This document shows, in pieces, positions 51,553 through 61,198 of a DNA stretch of 64,000 nt; position 1 is the first letter of the stretch, and every line of letters begins with the position of its first letter. Both the position numbers and the translations under genes were made by a program. Source of the stretch: Rhodospirillaceae bacterium (GTDB lineage Bacteria; Pseudomonadota; Alphaproteobacteria; Rhodospirillales; Rhodospirillaceae); the NCBI GenBank assembly GCA_002737725.1, contig NSIP01000002.1:124001-188000 (forward strand), given 5' to 3'. The notes under the pieces were generated by a model, which was given only the letters and a program-made list of their open reading frames with translations, was not told where the DNA came from and searched no databases.

Positions 51553-53316
51553 ATGACCACCACGCCCAAGCGCCCGAACACCCTCACCGGGGGTGAAGTC
51601 ATTAACCACGCGCTGTCGCGCTATGGTGTGAATACCACCTTTGCCCTGGCGGGCACCGCGCATGCGCATCTGCTGTGGGCTATGGAGCAAGATAAAGCGC
51701 GCCATCCGTGGACGATTATCTCAGGCCGTCATGAAACGGGCACCGTAGGCGCGGCGGATGGCTATGCGCGCGCCACAGGCAAATTGGGCATTGCCATGAT
51801 CAACGCCGAACATGGCCTCGCTAACGCTATGACGGGTATTGTGGTGGCGCAGGCAGCGTGTTCGCCGGTGCTGGTGCTCACAACGTTGGGCATACCATCG
51901 CAAACCGAAGCGATCTCCGAGCGCGGCAACGACCTCATGGATATGGCCAAGCCGTTCGTGAAATGGGCCAAGGCCGTGCCTGACCCCTCGCGACTGGAAG
52001 AATATGTGCACGCTGCGGCCAAGCAAGCCATGACCGGTCGGCCGGGCGTGGCGATGTTGGGCATTCCCAATGGCTGGGAGTCAAAAGCCGTCGAGATGTC
52101 AGAACGCGGCGAGATGGCGCTGACCACACCACGCCATCCTGGCCCATCCGATGAAGCGCTGAAAACCGCTACGGCGTTATTGGCCAACGCCAAACGCCCG
52201 CTGATTTTGGTTGGGGCTGGGGCGATGCTGTCGGGGGCCTCGCCTGCGCTGCGCCGCTTGGCCGAGACGTTCCGGTTCCCCGTGTTGGGCAACAGCATGG
52301 GGCGTGGCATCGTCGCGGAAGATTTAAAAATTGGCTTTCCCTGGCCGCTGGCGCAAGTGGCCGCCAAACAAGCTGATGTTGTGTTGGTACTGGGCGCACG
52401 ATTGACGCAACGCATGGGCTTTGGGCTGGCGCCGCGGTTTGCCCAAAACGCTAAATTCATCCAAGTCGATGTTCATGCCGAAGAGCTGAACCGTAATCGC
52501 GTCATTGATGTGCCCATTGTCGCCGACGTTCGCCTCACTGTCGAAGCGCTGCAAACCGAACTGACGCGCATTGGCTTTAAAAATAGCGTCGATCCCACCT
52601 GGATCAACGAGGCCATGACTGCTCGTGTGGCGCGCATTGAAGAATTGGGCTTGGACGAGAGCGCACCCATTCATCCCTACCGTATGGCGCGCGAGTTGAT
52701 GAAAGTGATGCCCGATGATTCGATTTATGTGGGCGACGGCGCTGACATTCAAAATTGGATGCACGCGATTTTGCGCATCAAGCACCCCCGCGCCTTTATG
52801 GATCACTATCCTTACGGATCCATGGGCACAGGCACGCCGCTGGCCATTGGTGCGGCCTCAGCCATGAAAGAAGAAGCGCTGAAGGCGGGCACTACGCCGC
52901 GCCCAACGGTGTTGGTGACGGGCGATGGCGCGTTCGGCTTTTATTGCAGCGAATTCAATGGCGCCGTTATGGCGGGGTTACGCTTGATTTGTCTGATCTC
53001 GAACGATGCAGGCTGGGGCACCGAACGCCATGGCCAACTCAAAGCGCTCGGCGGGCAAGTGAACTGCGATTTGGGTCACTGCGATTATCATTTGATTGGC
53101 GAGGCCTATGGGGCCATCGGTCGGCGCATCGAGAAACCGGCAGATATTGCGCCTGCACTGAAAATGGCCTTTGCAGCGGATCGTCCGGTGGTGCTGAATG
53201 TGATCACCGACCCCATGGCAGGTTTGCTGCGCAAAGAAGACCCGCGCGTGCAATGCATCGCGTTTGAAGATTTAGTCTCAAGCCAGAAGACGCAATACAC
53301 GCCGGAGATTGCATAA
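51553..53316 (+). CDS. ThDP-dependent enzyme, acetolactate-synthase-like, copy 2
   Basis: The 587 aa tandem paralogue of the previous gene is alike over the whole length: ISGRHETGTVGAADGYARAT (Glu61), the shared IYVGDGADIQNWMHAILRIK and DHYPYGSMGTGTPLA, and VTGDGAFGFYCSEFNGAVMA with ISND. The two may form hetero-oligomers or have split substrate ranges. A long shared segment ending HPYRMARELM shows the duplication is not very recent, as nucleotide identity is only moderate. Confidence 0.92.
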   Translation: MTTTPKRPNTLTGGEVINHALSRYGVNTTFALAGTAHAHLLWAMEQDKARHPWTIISGRHETGTVGAADGYARATGKLGIAMINAEHGLANAMTGIVVAQAACSPVLVLTTLGIPSQTEAISERGNDLMDMAKPFVKWAKAVPDPSRLEEYVHAAAKQAMTGRPGVAMLGIPNGWESKAVEMSERGEMALTTPRHPGPSDEALKTATALLANAKRPLILVGAGAMLSGASPALRRLAETFRFPVLGNSMGRGIVAEDLKIGFPWPLAQVAAKQADVVLVLGARLTQRMGFGLAPRFAQNAKFIQVDVHAEELNRNRVIDVPIVADVRLTVEALQTELTRIGFKNSVDPTWINEAMTARVARIEELGLDESAPIHPYRMARELMKVMPDDSIYVGDGADIQNWMHAILRIKHPRAFMDHYPYGSMGTGTPLAIGAASAMKEEALKAGTTPRPTVLVTGDGAFGFYCSEFNGAVMAGLRLICLISNDAGWGTERHGQLKALGGQVNCDLGHCDYHLIGEAYGAIGRRIEKPADIAPALKMAFAADRPVVLNVITDPMAGLLRKEDPRVQCIAFEDLVSSQKTQYTPEIA

Positions 53317-53467
53317 AGAAAACCCGGCCATCGACAAAACCGGCAAGCGGCTCGCTATGGGCTCCACAACAGGATCGTTATGGACAACCGATAACAGTGG
53401 CGGGTCGTAGAAGCTGATCAGCGCCCACTTGCCGCCGATTTACGCCGTGCGGTTTGGTTAAGCCGAG

Positions 53468-53764
53468 CTAGAAATTAACGTCGCTGATAATGTAATTCTT
53501 CACGGCGGGGACGAAGTCGCCCTTGATCACTTTGACGTGGTGGGCGTCTTTTTCATACGTTTGGCGATCATCGTCATTGGCGAAGTCTGCCACCAGCAAC
53601 CACTCATAGGGGGCCTTATCGCCTGCGGGCAGTTTGTTCTTTTCCAGCATGTATCCTTTGACAGTTGAGATCGTGCGCAGTGTTTGCATCGAGTCGATGA
53701 CGCGCTTTTTCTCGGCCTCACTCAGTTCATCTTTCAAGTTAAATAATACCGTATGGCGATGCAT
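53468..53764 (-). CDS. Dabb (stress-responsive A/B barrel) domain protein
   Basis: The ATG at 53764 has AAGGA seven bases upstream, giving 98 aa; the frame to 53890 is not used. The sequence HRHTVLFNLKDELSEAEKKR, then GYMLEKNKLP, EWLLVADFANDDDRQTYEKD and HHVKVIKGDFVP matches the Dabb domain, a ferredoxin-like dimeric barrel. Relatives bind or cyclise small hydrophobic compounds or act in stress response. The role is unknown. Confidence 0.85.
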   Translation of the reverse strand: MHRHTVLFNLKDELSEAEKKRVIDSMQTLRTISTVKGYMLEKNKLPAGDKAPYEWLLVADFANDDDRQTYEKDAHHVKVIKGDFVPAVKNYIISDVNF

Positions 53765-53902
53765 GGGGCTGTCCTTCAATCTTAATGATGCAAAAGCTTC
53801 TGGACCTATCCTAGCGGTGCGACCAAGATGCGGTCTACCACAGATTTGCGCATTGGCCTGAGCGTTATGTTGTTTAGTCTGCGGCATCACTTTAGGAGCA
53901 TC

Positions 53903-54676
53903 ATGATGTCTCGTCTCCCTATCGCCGTTCTCGCTGCCTTAGGCCTGCTCATCTCCTCCGCTCAAGCCTTTACTGTGCTGATCACGGGTACCAATCGCGG
54001 CATCGGGCTGGAACTGATCAAGCAATACGCTGAAAAGGGGTGGGATGTTGTCGCCACCGCGCGCAACCCCGAGAAAGCCCATGAGCTTCAGGCGTTAGCC
54101 AAAAAGCACAAAAAGGTCACAGTCGAAAAATTAGATGTCAGTGACGTGAAGGCCATCGAAGCCTTAGCGGCAAAATACAAAGGTAAACCCGTCGATGTGC
54201 TGATTAACAATGCAGGCACTTTGGGCGATGTGTCGAAACAAACCATTGGCGCATTGGATCAAACTGAATTTGTGAGCGTGCTCAACGCCAACACCTTCGG
54301 GGCATTGAAAGTCACCGAAGCCTTCAAATCTAATCTGGCTGCGAGCCAAATGAAAAAAGCCTTCGCCATGACCAGCGGCTTGGGCTCGTCGGAACTCACC
54401 GCGCGGCGCGGCGGCTTTTACGCCTATCGCATGAGCAAAGCGGCACTCAACATCGGCTTTCGCGCGTTAGCGGCTGACTGGAAGGCCGAGGGTATTATGG
54501 TGGGCATTATCGCACCCGGCATGGTGGAAACGGATTTGCTTCGAGCATCTAATTTTCCTGGCAAAGGTATCAGCACGCAGGAAAGTGTGACCGGAATGAT
54601 GAAGGTCATCGATGGCATGACATTGGAGAGTAACGCCAAAGCGCTGAATTACAACGGCGAAGCGATTCCGTGGTAA
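53903..54676 (+). CDS. Exported short-chain dehydrogenase/reductase
   Basis: Start at the ATG pair 53903/53906 after AGGAG (257 aa). A short hydrophobic signal (LPIAVLAALGLLISSAQA) leads straight into VLITGTNRGIGLELIKQYAE; then NNAGTLGD, SGLGSSEL and YRMSKAALNIG carry the catalytic residues. It is a paralogue of the exported SDR at 9629-10423 and shares its C-terminal end. An intrinsic terminator follows. The signal directly abutting the Rossmann strand argues that, if cleaved, cleavage lies near SAQA. Confidence 0.87.
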   Translation: MMSRLPIAVLAALGLLISSAQAFTVLITGTNRGIGLELIKQYAEKGWDVVATARNPEKAHELQALAKKHKKVTVEKLDVSDVKAIEALAAKYKGKPVDVLINNAGTLGDVSKQTIGALDQTEFVSVLNANTFGALKVTEAFKSNLAASQMKKAFAMTSGLGSSELTARRGGFYAYRMSKAALNIGFRALAADWKAEGIMVGIIAPGMVETDLLRASNFPGKGISTQESVTGMMKVIDGMTLESNAKALNYNGEAIPW

Positions 54677-54696
54677 CGCATCGAAAAAACGAGATC

Positions 54697-54726
54697 AAAA
54701 GGGGCCGTTTGATGCGGCCCTTTTTT
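54697..54726. terminator. Rho-independent terminator, probably bidirectional
   Basis: GGGCCG (54702-54707) pairs with CGGCCC (54715-54720) around a 7-base loop, with four A before and six T after the stem. It ends the exported SDR transcript and, read on the other strand, the VOC transcript that stops at 54725-54727. Confidence 0.88.
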
Positions 54727-55204
54727 ATGGCGTCTTGATGTTTGAGTTGTGATGGCGGGGCGCGAAGCCGAGAATGTTATTCTCGGGGTCGGCGATGTAA
54801 TAGATCGACACTGGGCGATCAGACGCCGTCCATTTTTCCACTAAAGTTGCCCCTGCGGCTTTGGCCCGCGCTATCACAGCCTCTTGATCTGTGGTTTCAA
54901 AAATCGCCACCACGCCTTGCTGCGTGCGCGAAGTTTTTGCCGGCCCTGGTTTGGTATTGGGGTCCATCTTCACAACTTCTAGAGACCCCACTTGCCCGTC
55001 GAGATGGAAGATCACGCCGCCGTTGGCCGAGACCCGCACTTTCTGGAACCCGAGTGCGATATAAAATTCCGACAACTTAGCAGGGTCGGGCGAGCGCACC
55101 AAAATCGTGGGCGCTGCGGTGAACAGAGGCGCTTTGTCTTGAGCCGTTGCAATGCTCGAAAGTGCGAAGGTTATCGCGAGTGAAACGGCAAGAATGGTTT
55201 TCAT
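54725..55204 (-). CDS. Exported VOC-fold protein
   Basis: A 159 aa single-module VOC protein with a signal peptide (MKTILAVSLAITFALSSIAT, then AQ). The fold is seen in PTILVRSPDPAKLSEFYIAL, VIFHLDGQVGSLEVV and SIYYIADPENNILGF. Single modules act as dimers in glyoxalases and resistance proteins. Export of this fold is uncommon and adds to the set of exported cytoplasmic-type enzymes in the window. It converges on the exported SDR, sharing its terminator. Confidence 0.85.
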   Translation of the reverse strand: MKTILAVSLAITFALSSIATAQDKAPLFTAAPTILVRSPDPAKLSEFYIALGFQKVRVSANGGVIFHLDGQVGSLEVVKMDPNTKPGPAKTSRTQQGVVAIFETTDQEAVIARAKAAGATLVEKWTASDRPVSIYYIADPENNILGFAPRHHNSNIKTP

Positions 55205-55235
55205 TTTGGCCTCCCTTTTTTCGACAGCATAGCCA

Positions 55236-55871
55236 TCAAGCCGGACAACTCACACCTGTTCCGCCCAGGCCGCAATAACCGTCAGGGTTTTTGGCCAGGT
55301 ACTGCTGATGATAGTCCTCGGCGTAATAAAACTCGGGTGCATTTATAATTTCTGTGGTCACAGCACCAAATCCGCTTTTACCTAATGCTTGCTCATATGC
55401 AGCCTTATAGGCCTCGGCCAATTTACTCTGGGTATCGGAGTACACATAAACACCCGAACGATACTGCGTACCCACATCATTGCCCTGACGCATGCCTTGC
55501 GTGGGATTGTGTCCTTCCCAAAACTTCTTCAGCAAAGTGTCAAATGAAACTTTCTTCGGGTCGAACACCACACGGACAACTTCATTGTGCCCTGTCATTC
55601 CGCTGCAAACTTCTTTGTAAGTGGCGTTAGGTGTGTGGCCTGCTGCATAGCCCACGTGGCTGGAGTATACACCAGGGATTTGCCAGAACAGTTTCTCTGC
55701 CCCCCAGAAACATCCCAAGCCGCACATCGCCATCTCCAGCCCTTCGGGGAAAGGCGGTACGATTCGATTACCGTTCACAAAGTGTGTCTCGGGCACGGGC
55801 ATCTTGGTCGAGCGGCCCGGCAAAGCTTCGGCCTTTGAGGGCATGGCGGGTTTGCTGCGCGTAAAGAACAT
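55236..55871 (-). CDS. msrA: Peptide methionine sulfoxide reductase MsrA
   Basis: The ATG at 55871 has GGAG six bases upstream (211 aa). The active site is [10 protein letters not shown] (Cys54), with the family segments [51 protein letters not shown] and a C-terminal [11 protein letters not shown] holding a possible resolving cysteine. It reduces methionine-S-sulfoxide. The N-terminal extension and length resemble the E. coli enzyme. There is no MsrB gene near. Confidence 0.95.
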   Translation of the reverse strand: MFFTRSKPAMPSKAEALPGRSTKMPVPETHFVNGNRIVPPFPEGLEMAMCGLGCFWGAEKLFWQIPGVYSSHVGYAAGHTPNATYKEVCSGMTGHNEVVRVVFDPKKVSFDTLLKKFWEGHNPTQGMRQGNDVGTQYRSGVYVYSDTQSKLAEAYKAAYEQALGKSGFGAVTTEIINAPEFYYAEDYHQQYLAKNPDGYCGLGGTGVSCPA

Positions 55872-56039
55872 CAACGACTCCATTCTTGGGGTATCCCCAC
55901 GCATGGGATGTTACCACATCACATAATGTTCGTTAGCGTCGCCGGAAAGGCCTGCGGCAATCAAGAGTGCGTGTTGGCTTGGGGGCGTAATTTGGGTCAT
56001 TATGTAACCAAGACCAATTCTAGATCGGGGTAAGAACTG

Positions 56040-57011
56040 ATGAAACACCGTGTCTTTTTGGCTTTGTCTGCGCTGATGGTAGGGGTTTGCGGTACCGCTA
56101 TGGCGGCCGATTTACCCAAGCCAGGCAGCACGTTTAAAGACTGTGCCGATTGCCCCGAGATGGTGGTGATTCCACCAGGTCAATTCGTGATGGGGTCTAC
56201 GGCCGATGAGACCACACGCGAGGGCACGCCGGATCGTGACGCCGCCAATGAAAAGCCACAGCATCAAGTGAATATTTCTTACAGCTTCGCGGTGATGAAG
56301 TTTGAAGTCACACGCAAAGATTTTGCTTCGTTTGTGACTGCCACTCAACGCGAGATGGCCGAGGGCTGCAAGATTTGGGACAAAGAGGCCAACGCCTGGG
56401 GCATCATGGACGCCGATGCCAATTGGAAAAATCCCGGTTTCGCGCAAGCCGATAATCACCCTGTGGTCTGCGTGCAATGGGCCGATGCAACGGCTTATGC
56501 CGATTGGATATCCAAAAAGTCGGGCAAAAAATATCGGTTGCTGACAGATGCCGAGTTTGAATGGATCTTACGAGGGACGTCCTCTGGAAAGGCCAATCAA
56601 ACTGTGCGGTGGTGGGGTGATGACCGCGAGCAGGCGTGCCTATTTGCCAATGTGTCCGACCTCACCAAAGCTGCGATCCAAAAGCTTCCGCCTGATCCTG
56701 CGACCACATTTCAATGCAAAGACGGTTACACCTACACCGCACCGGCTGGTTCGTTCAAAGCCAATCCGCTGGGCGTGCACGATGCTTTTGGGAACGCATG
56801 GGAGTGGGTACAAGATTGCTTTGCTGAAAGCTACGTGGGCGCGCCAGCCAACGGTGATGCGCGCGAAGATGGTGATTGTTCCGAGCGCGTCATTCGCGGT
56901 GGCGCATGGCACGCCGACCCCTGGTATCTCCGTTCGGCCAAGCACGATTGGGCGCCACCCGAACTGAATACCGCGCGCGTGGGCATTCGTATCGCGCGGG
57001 ATCTCAATTAA
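56040..57011 (+). CDS. Exported FGE/SUMF1-like (formylglycine-generating enzyme family) protein
   Basis: The 323 aa protein has a signal peptide (MKHRVFLALSALMVGVCGTA). The FGE-sulfatase domain starts EMVVIPPGQFVMGS and has YSFAVMKFEVTRKDFASFV, VCVQWADATAYADWISKKSG, YRLLTDAEFEWILRG, GNAWEWVQDCF and the end RVIRGGAWHADPWYLRSA. Most members without a sulfatase partner are not true formylglycine formers but are found in many exported enzymes. No sulfatase lies near. It converges with the serine hydrolase gene, one base between stops. Confidence 0.9.
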   Translation: MKHRVFLALSALMVGVCGTAMAADLPKPGSTFKDCADCPEMVVIPPGQFVMGSTADETTREGTPDRDAANEKPQHQVNISYSFAVMKFEVTRKDFASFVTATQREMAEGCKIWDKEANAWGIMDADANWKNPGFAQADNHPVVCVQWADATAYADWISKKSGKKYRLLTDAEFEWILRGTSSGKANQTVRWWGDDREQACLFANVSDLTKAAIQKLPPDPATTFQCKDGYTYTAPAGSFKANPLGVHDAFGNAWEWVQDCFAESYVGAPANGDAREDGDCSERVIRGGAWHADPWYLRSAKHDWAPPELNTARVGIRIARDLN

Positions 57012-57012
57012 C

Positions 57013-58218
57013 TTATTTTACTGGCGCGCTCGGCAGTGGTTCTTGCGGTTTTGCAGCCCGCAAAACCCGGATCACAGCGTTTGGCAAACTTGAATCATCC
57101 CAATCTATGCGGGCTTTGCCTTGGCGCACGATCACCAGATTCTCTGCCCGGCTGATATAAACACGCTGCCCTCCAAAACCGTCGAAGAAGAAAATATCAG
57201 GATCAATCCATTCTTCTGCCGCTGGAACAGAGGCCCCTTGCTTGGCGACATTATAGAAGCGTTGCTTGATGTATGGGTTTGCACGCCAGACTTGAAGGCC
57301 ATAATTCGGGTTGGGCGTCGACGCCGCAATCATCAGCTCGACCCATGCGGTAGGCACCACTTGCTTGCCATCGAACTGCCCGCCGTCTTTCAGCAGTATG
57401 CCGACTCTCATCCAATCTTCGGTGCGCGCCATGAGGGTTCCCGCGGTGCGCGGCATGCCACCGGCTTTATCAAGCCATACATAGGCGTCTTTGGCACCGA
57501 TGGGTTTCCAGATCTTTTCGGATAAATAATCTGCATAGCGGCGTTTAGTTGCCGCCTCGATAATCATCCCGCCCAACTGGCTGTTGGGATTGCGATAATC
57601 GAAAACAGTCCCAGGCTCGGCAATCAAGGGACGGCTAAGCGTGAGCTGGCGCATGAACAAGCCCTGCTGAAAGCGAGAGTTCGCGCTAAGCACCCCGCCG
57701 TCCATCGACAACGGCGCTAACCCAGTCGCCATGTTCAGGACGTTATGGATCGTTATTTTTCCACGCGGATCATTGGCCCACTCGGGGATGTATTTGCCGA
57801 TCGGGTCTTCGAGGTTGCCAACCAAACCGTCTGCAATCGCCGCCCCCATGAGCGTCGACATCACGCTTTTATGCATCGAGGCGGACTCTGCACGGGCATC
57901 AGCGCTCCCGCCCGCAAAGTATTTTTCAAGAATTACCTCACCGCCCTGCCAGATCATGAGTGAGTAACCATCGAATTTTTCGTTGAGGGCAATGGCCTCG
58001 CTGAAATCCAATTCAGGCCGATTGCCGACGGGCAGGGGGCGGTAGTCGCCTGCGACCTTCTCAATGGGCTCGCGCAATGCTGTCACATCGGGTGGCGATG
58101 AGGGCGGCGGTCCATAGGCCGCGTTAAAAGCTAGTTTGGGCCATGGCCAGGTGAGTAGAGCAAAGCCACCGATACCTAAAATGAGAACAAGACCCATCGC
58201 TCCCAGCGCTTTTTTCAT
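57013..58218 (-). CDS. Serine beta-lactamase-fold hydrolase (class C/esterase type), membrane-anchored
   Basis: Start at 58218 with AGGAAG upstream (401 aa). An N-terminal hydrophobic segment (ALGAMGLVLILGIGGFALLT) is a signal or anchor. The active-site Ser114-x-x-Lys117 is in SASMHKSVMSTLM; the Tyr-x-Asn motif is FDYRNPNSQLGG. The third motif is not obvious. Relatives include esterases, penicillin-binding peptidases and 6-aminohexanoate hydrolases. It is divergent from the glycosyltransferase of the polysaccharide operon. Confidence 0.88.
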   Translation of the reverse strand: MKKALGAMGLVLILGIGGFALLTWPWPKLAFNAAYGPPPSSPPDVTALREPIEKVAGDYRPLPVGNRPELDFSEAIALNEKFDGYSLMIWQGGEVILEKYFAGGSADARAESASMHKSVMSTLMGAAIADGLVGNLEDPIGKYIPEWANDPRGKITIHNVLNMATGLAPLSMDGGVLSANSRFQQGLFMRQLTLSRPLIAEPGTVFDYRNPNSQLGGMIIEAATKRRYADYLSEKIWKPIGAKDAYVWLDKAGGMPRTAGTLMARTEDWMRVGILLKDGGQFDGKQVVPTAWVELMIAASTPNPNYGLQVWRANPYIKQRFYNVAKQGASVPAAEEWIDPDIFFFDGFGGQRVYISRAENLVIVRQGKARIDWDDSSLPNAVIRVLRAAKPQEPLPSAPVK

Positions 58219-58301
58219 GATGCCACTTCCTATATGAGCCGTTGCGTCGCAATGCTTGGCTTTTATACTGCGGCCCATATTGTACCCATTCAACCATTAT
58301 C

Positions 58302-59240
58302 ATGACATTCTCAGCGCAGGCCCCCACCGTCGCGATCCTCCTCTGTACGAGGAATGGCGAGCGTTTTTTGCCCGCGCAGCTCGACTCTATTCAAGCGCAG
58401 ACCCATAGCAACTGGACCGTCTGGGCGTCGGACGACGGCTCGACCGACGCCACCCGTGAGATTTTACAGACGTACCGCGCGGCTTGGGGAACTGAAAAAA
58501 TGATGATTTTGAATGGCCCGGGCACTGGATCATCAGCCAATTTTCTCTCGCTGGCCTGCAATGGCGCAATCATTGCTGATTATTTTTCCTTTGCCGACCA
58601 GGACGACATTTGGGAGATCACAAAATTAGCCCGTGCGCTCACACATCTGGCGTCCGTTCCCCCAACAACGCCTGGGCTCTATCTTTCACGCACCTCTCTA
58701 ATCGACGAAGAGGATCGCGAGTTGGGGCTTTCGCGATTGTTCACCAAGCCCCCGAGCTTCAGAAACGCCCTGGTCCAGAATATTGGTGGCGGCAATACAA
58801 TGGTTTTTGATGCGGCCGCTCGTGATATTTTGCTGAGCGCAGGCCCCAAGATTAAAGTCGTAGTCCACGATTGGTGGACCTATATGGCCGTGGCGGGCTG
58901 CGGTGGCATAGTGTTCAATGATGCCGTGCCGTCTTTGAAGTATCGCCAGCACAGCGACAATCAGATTGGATCGAACCAGGGCTTAGCGGCGCGTGTTTTT
59001 CGGGCCGGTCAGCTGCTTGAGGGTCGATACCGCGACTGGGCCGATATCAATCTGAGGGCATTGCAGGTCATTGAAGCGCGCCTCACCCCTGAGAATCTTG
59101 AGACTTTGCGCGCTTTTCGTGTCGCCAGGACCTTACCTCTGATCCCACGGTTGATTGGGTTGTCCAGGTCTGGCATCACCCGCCAATCTTTCATCGACAA
59201 CCTCGGCCTTTACCTGGCCGCTGCATTCAATAGGCTTTGA
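58302..59240 (+). CDS. GT2-family glycosyltransferase
   Basis: Start at 58302 (MTFSAQAPTVAILLCTRN) gives 312 aa. A GT-A fold: AILLCTRNGERFLPAQLDSI, then the nucleotide-sugar aspartates in VWASDDGSTDATREIL (Asp44, Asp45), and FADQDDIWE holding the DxD-like metal motif. It resembles bacterial rhamnosyltransferases, fitting the dTDP-rhamnose genes downstream (rmlB 4 bp away). It probably adds a rhamnose in O-antigen or rhamnan assembly at the inner membrane. Confidence 0.9.
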   Translation: MTFSAQAPTVAILLCTRNGERFLPAQLDSIQAQTHSNWTVWASDDGSTDATREILQTYRAAWGTEKMMILNGPGTGSSANFLSLACNGAIIADYFSFADQDDIWEITKLARALTHLASVPPTTPGLYLSRTSLIDEEDRELGLSRLFTKPPSFRNALVQNIGGGNTMVFDAAARDILLSAGPKIKVVVHDWWTYMAVAGCGGIVFNDAVPSLKYRQHSDNQIGSNQGLAARVFRAGQLLEGRYRDWADINLRALQVIEARLTPENLETLRAFRVARTLPLIPRLIGLSRSGITRQSFIDNLGLYLAAAFNRL

Positions 59241-59244
59241 GCAG

Positions 59245-60303
59245 ATGACCATTTTTGTGACTGGCGGTGCTGGATTCATTGGCGCCAATTTCGTGATCGA
59301 CTGGTTGGCGGCAGGTCACGAGCCCGTCGTGAACCTCGATAAGCTCACTTATGCGGGCAATCTTGAGAACTTGGTTTCACTCAAGGGCAATAAAAAACAT
59401 GTATTTGTGCAGGGCGACATCTGCGATCAGGGCTTGGTCGAGAAACTGCTCGCCGAACACCAGCCGCGGGCAGTGATTAACTTCGCTGCCGAGTCCCATG
59501 TTGATCGCTCCATTCACGCGCCCGAAGATTTCATTCAGACGAATATTGTGGGCACGTTTCGGCTGCTCGAAGCCGTGCGCGCGCAGTTCGCGAAGATGAA
59601 TGATGCGCAGAAGTCAGCGTTCCGCTTTCTCCATGTCTCGACAGACGAAGTCTATGGTTCACTATCGCTGACTGACCCTGCATTCGCAGAAACAAAACGC
59701 TACGAACCCAACAGCCCTTACTCGGCGTCGAAGGCGGCGTCCGATCATTTAGTGCGGGCGTATCATCATACCTATGGGCTGCCGGTTGTAACGACAAACT
59801 GTTCGAATAATTACGGCCCCTATCAGTTCCCTGAAAAGCTCATCCCGCTGATCATTCATAACGCGCTCGTGGGAAAGCCCTTGCCGATCTATGGCGATGG
59901 GCAGCAGATCCGTGACTGGCTCTATGTGGGTGATCATTGCAGCGCCATCCGTGCGGTGCTGGAGCGTGGTCGGCTGGGCGAGGTCTACAATATTGGTGGC
60001 GATAACGAACGCGCCAATCTCGATACAGTCAAAGCGCTGTGCGCGATCTTGGACATCGCAAGGCCGCGCAGCGATTGCAAGGCATACGCCGACCAAATGA
60101 CCTTCGTGAATGATCGCCCCGGCCATGATCGACGCTATGCGATCGATGCACGTAAGATCATCGCAGAGGTGGGCTGGCGGCCTGCTGAAACACCCGAGAG
60201 TGGTTTCCACAAGACCGTGAAGTGGTACTTAGACAACGATGCCTGGGTTAAAAACGTCACGAGCGGAACCTATCGCAACTGGGTCGCGCAGCAATATCAG
60301 TGA
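59245..60303 (+). CDS. rfbB: dTDP-glucose 4,6-dehydratase
   Basis: The 352 aa extended SDR starts at 59245 (MTIFVTGGAGFIGANFV) with NAD-binding GGAGFIG. It has NFAAESHVDRSIHAPEDFI, VSTDEVYGSL, the catalytic YSASKAASDHLVRAYHHTYG and the dehydratase acid pair DE. Second step of dTDP-L-rhamnose synthesis. It is 10 bp upstream of rfbD in one operon. Confidence 0.96.
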   Translation: MTIFVTGGAGFIGANFVIDWLAAGHEPVVNLDKLTYAGNLENLVSLKGNKKHVFVQGDICDQGLVEKLLAEHQPRAVINFAAESHVDRSIHAPEDFIQTNIVGTFRLLEAVRAQFAKMNDAQKSAFRFLHVSTDEVYGSLSLTDPAFAETKRYEPNSPYSASKAASDHLVRAYHHTYGLPVVTTNCSNNYGPYQFPEKLIPLIIHNALVGKPLPIYGDGQQIRDWLYVGDHCSAIRAVLERGRLGEVYNIGGDNERANLDTVKALCAILDIARPRSDCKAYADQMTFVNDRPGHDRRYAIDARKIIAEVGWRPAETPESGFHKTVKWYLDNDAWVKNVTSGTYRNWVAQQYQ

Positions 60304-60313
60304 AAGTTCTGCG

Positions 60314-61195
60314 ATGAAGATTCTTCTGCTGGGTGCCAAAGGCCAAGTCGGTTGGGAACTGCGCCGCGCCCTGTCATCAAAAGGCGACGTGATGGCGTGT
60401 GGTCGGTCTGAAGCCGATCTGTCGAAGCCCGATGATCTGCGCAGTATTTTAAAAACTGCAAAAGCCAATATTATTGTCAACGCTGCCGCATATACAGCCG
60501 TCGATAAAGCGGAAACCGAACACGACCTCGCCGAATGCATCAATCATGAGGCCGTGGCTATTTTGGCGGCCCACGCCAAGCAGTCTGATGCGCTCCTCAT
60601 TCACTACTCTACTGATTACGTCTTCGATGGCACAAAATCTGCGCCCTATGTCGAAACTGATCCGACAAACCCAATCAGCGTTTATGGCGCGACGAAGTTG
60701 CGCGGCGAAGAGGCAGTCAGCGTCAGTGGGTGCAATCACATTATTTTCCGCACGGGCTGGGTCTATGCGCCGCGCGGGCAAAACTTTGTTAAAACGATGC
60801 TGCGACTCGCTCAGGAGCGCGAGGAGTTGAGTGTGGTTGCTGACCAAATCGGCGCACCAACCAGCGCAGCCTTAATCGCGGAGGTCACGGCTCAGACTTT
60901 AAGTATGCCGGTGTTGTCAGGGATCTACCACCTCACCGCCTCGGGCGAAACCAGCTGGCATCGCTTTGCTCAGGTCATCCTGGCAGAGGCACAAAAGCGC
61001 GGCCTATTGCTAAAAGCCGGGCCTGCCCATGTTAAAGCCATTGAGACGTCAGCCTACCCCACACCGGCCAAACGTCCTGCCAATTCCCGTTTGAATACAG
61101 ATAAGCTAAGAACAGCCCTACGGCTGGCTTTGCCCGCCTGGGAAGAGCATGTACAGCGTGTCGTCGCGGCGCTGGTAACTGAGAGCAAGAAGTAA
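60314..61195 (+). CDS. rfbD: dTDP-4-dehydrorhamnose reductase
   Basis: The 293 aa protein begins MKILLLGAKGQVGWELRRAL. NAAAYTAVDKAE, HYSTDYVFDG and the catalytic YGATKLRGEE are present, followed by FRTGWVYAPRGQNFVKTML and SGIYHLTASGETSWHRFA. It performs the last, NADPH-dependent step of dTDP-rhamnose synthesis. The gene order B-D-A-C is the same as in many rml operons. Confidence 0.95.
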   Translation: MKILLLGAKGQVGWELRRALSSKGDVMACGRSEADLSKPDDLRSILKTAKANIIVNAAAYTAVDKAETEHDLAECINHEAVAILAAHAKQSDALLIHYSTDYVFDGTKSAPYVETDPTNPISVYGATKLRGEEAVSVSGCNHIIFRTGWVYAPRGQNFVKTMLRLAQEREELSVVADQIGAPTSAALIAEVTAQTLSMPVLSGIYHLTASGETSWHRFAQVILAEAQKRGLLLKAGPAHVKAIETSAYPTPAKRPANSRLNTDKLRTALRLALPAWEEHVQRVVAALVTESKK

Positions 61196-61198
61196 CCT

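Noticed and set aside
9629-54676. Recent gene duplication by a transposon linking the two exported SDRs.
   Set aside because: They differ throughout and no mobile element or flanking repeat is seen, so they are old paralogues.
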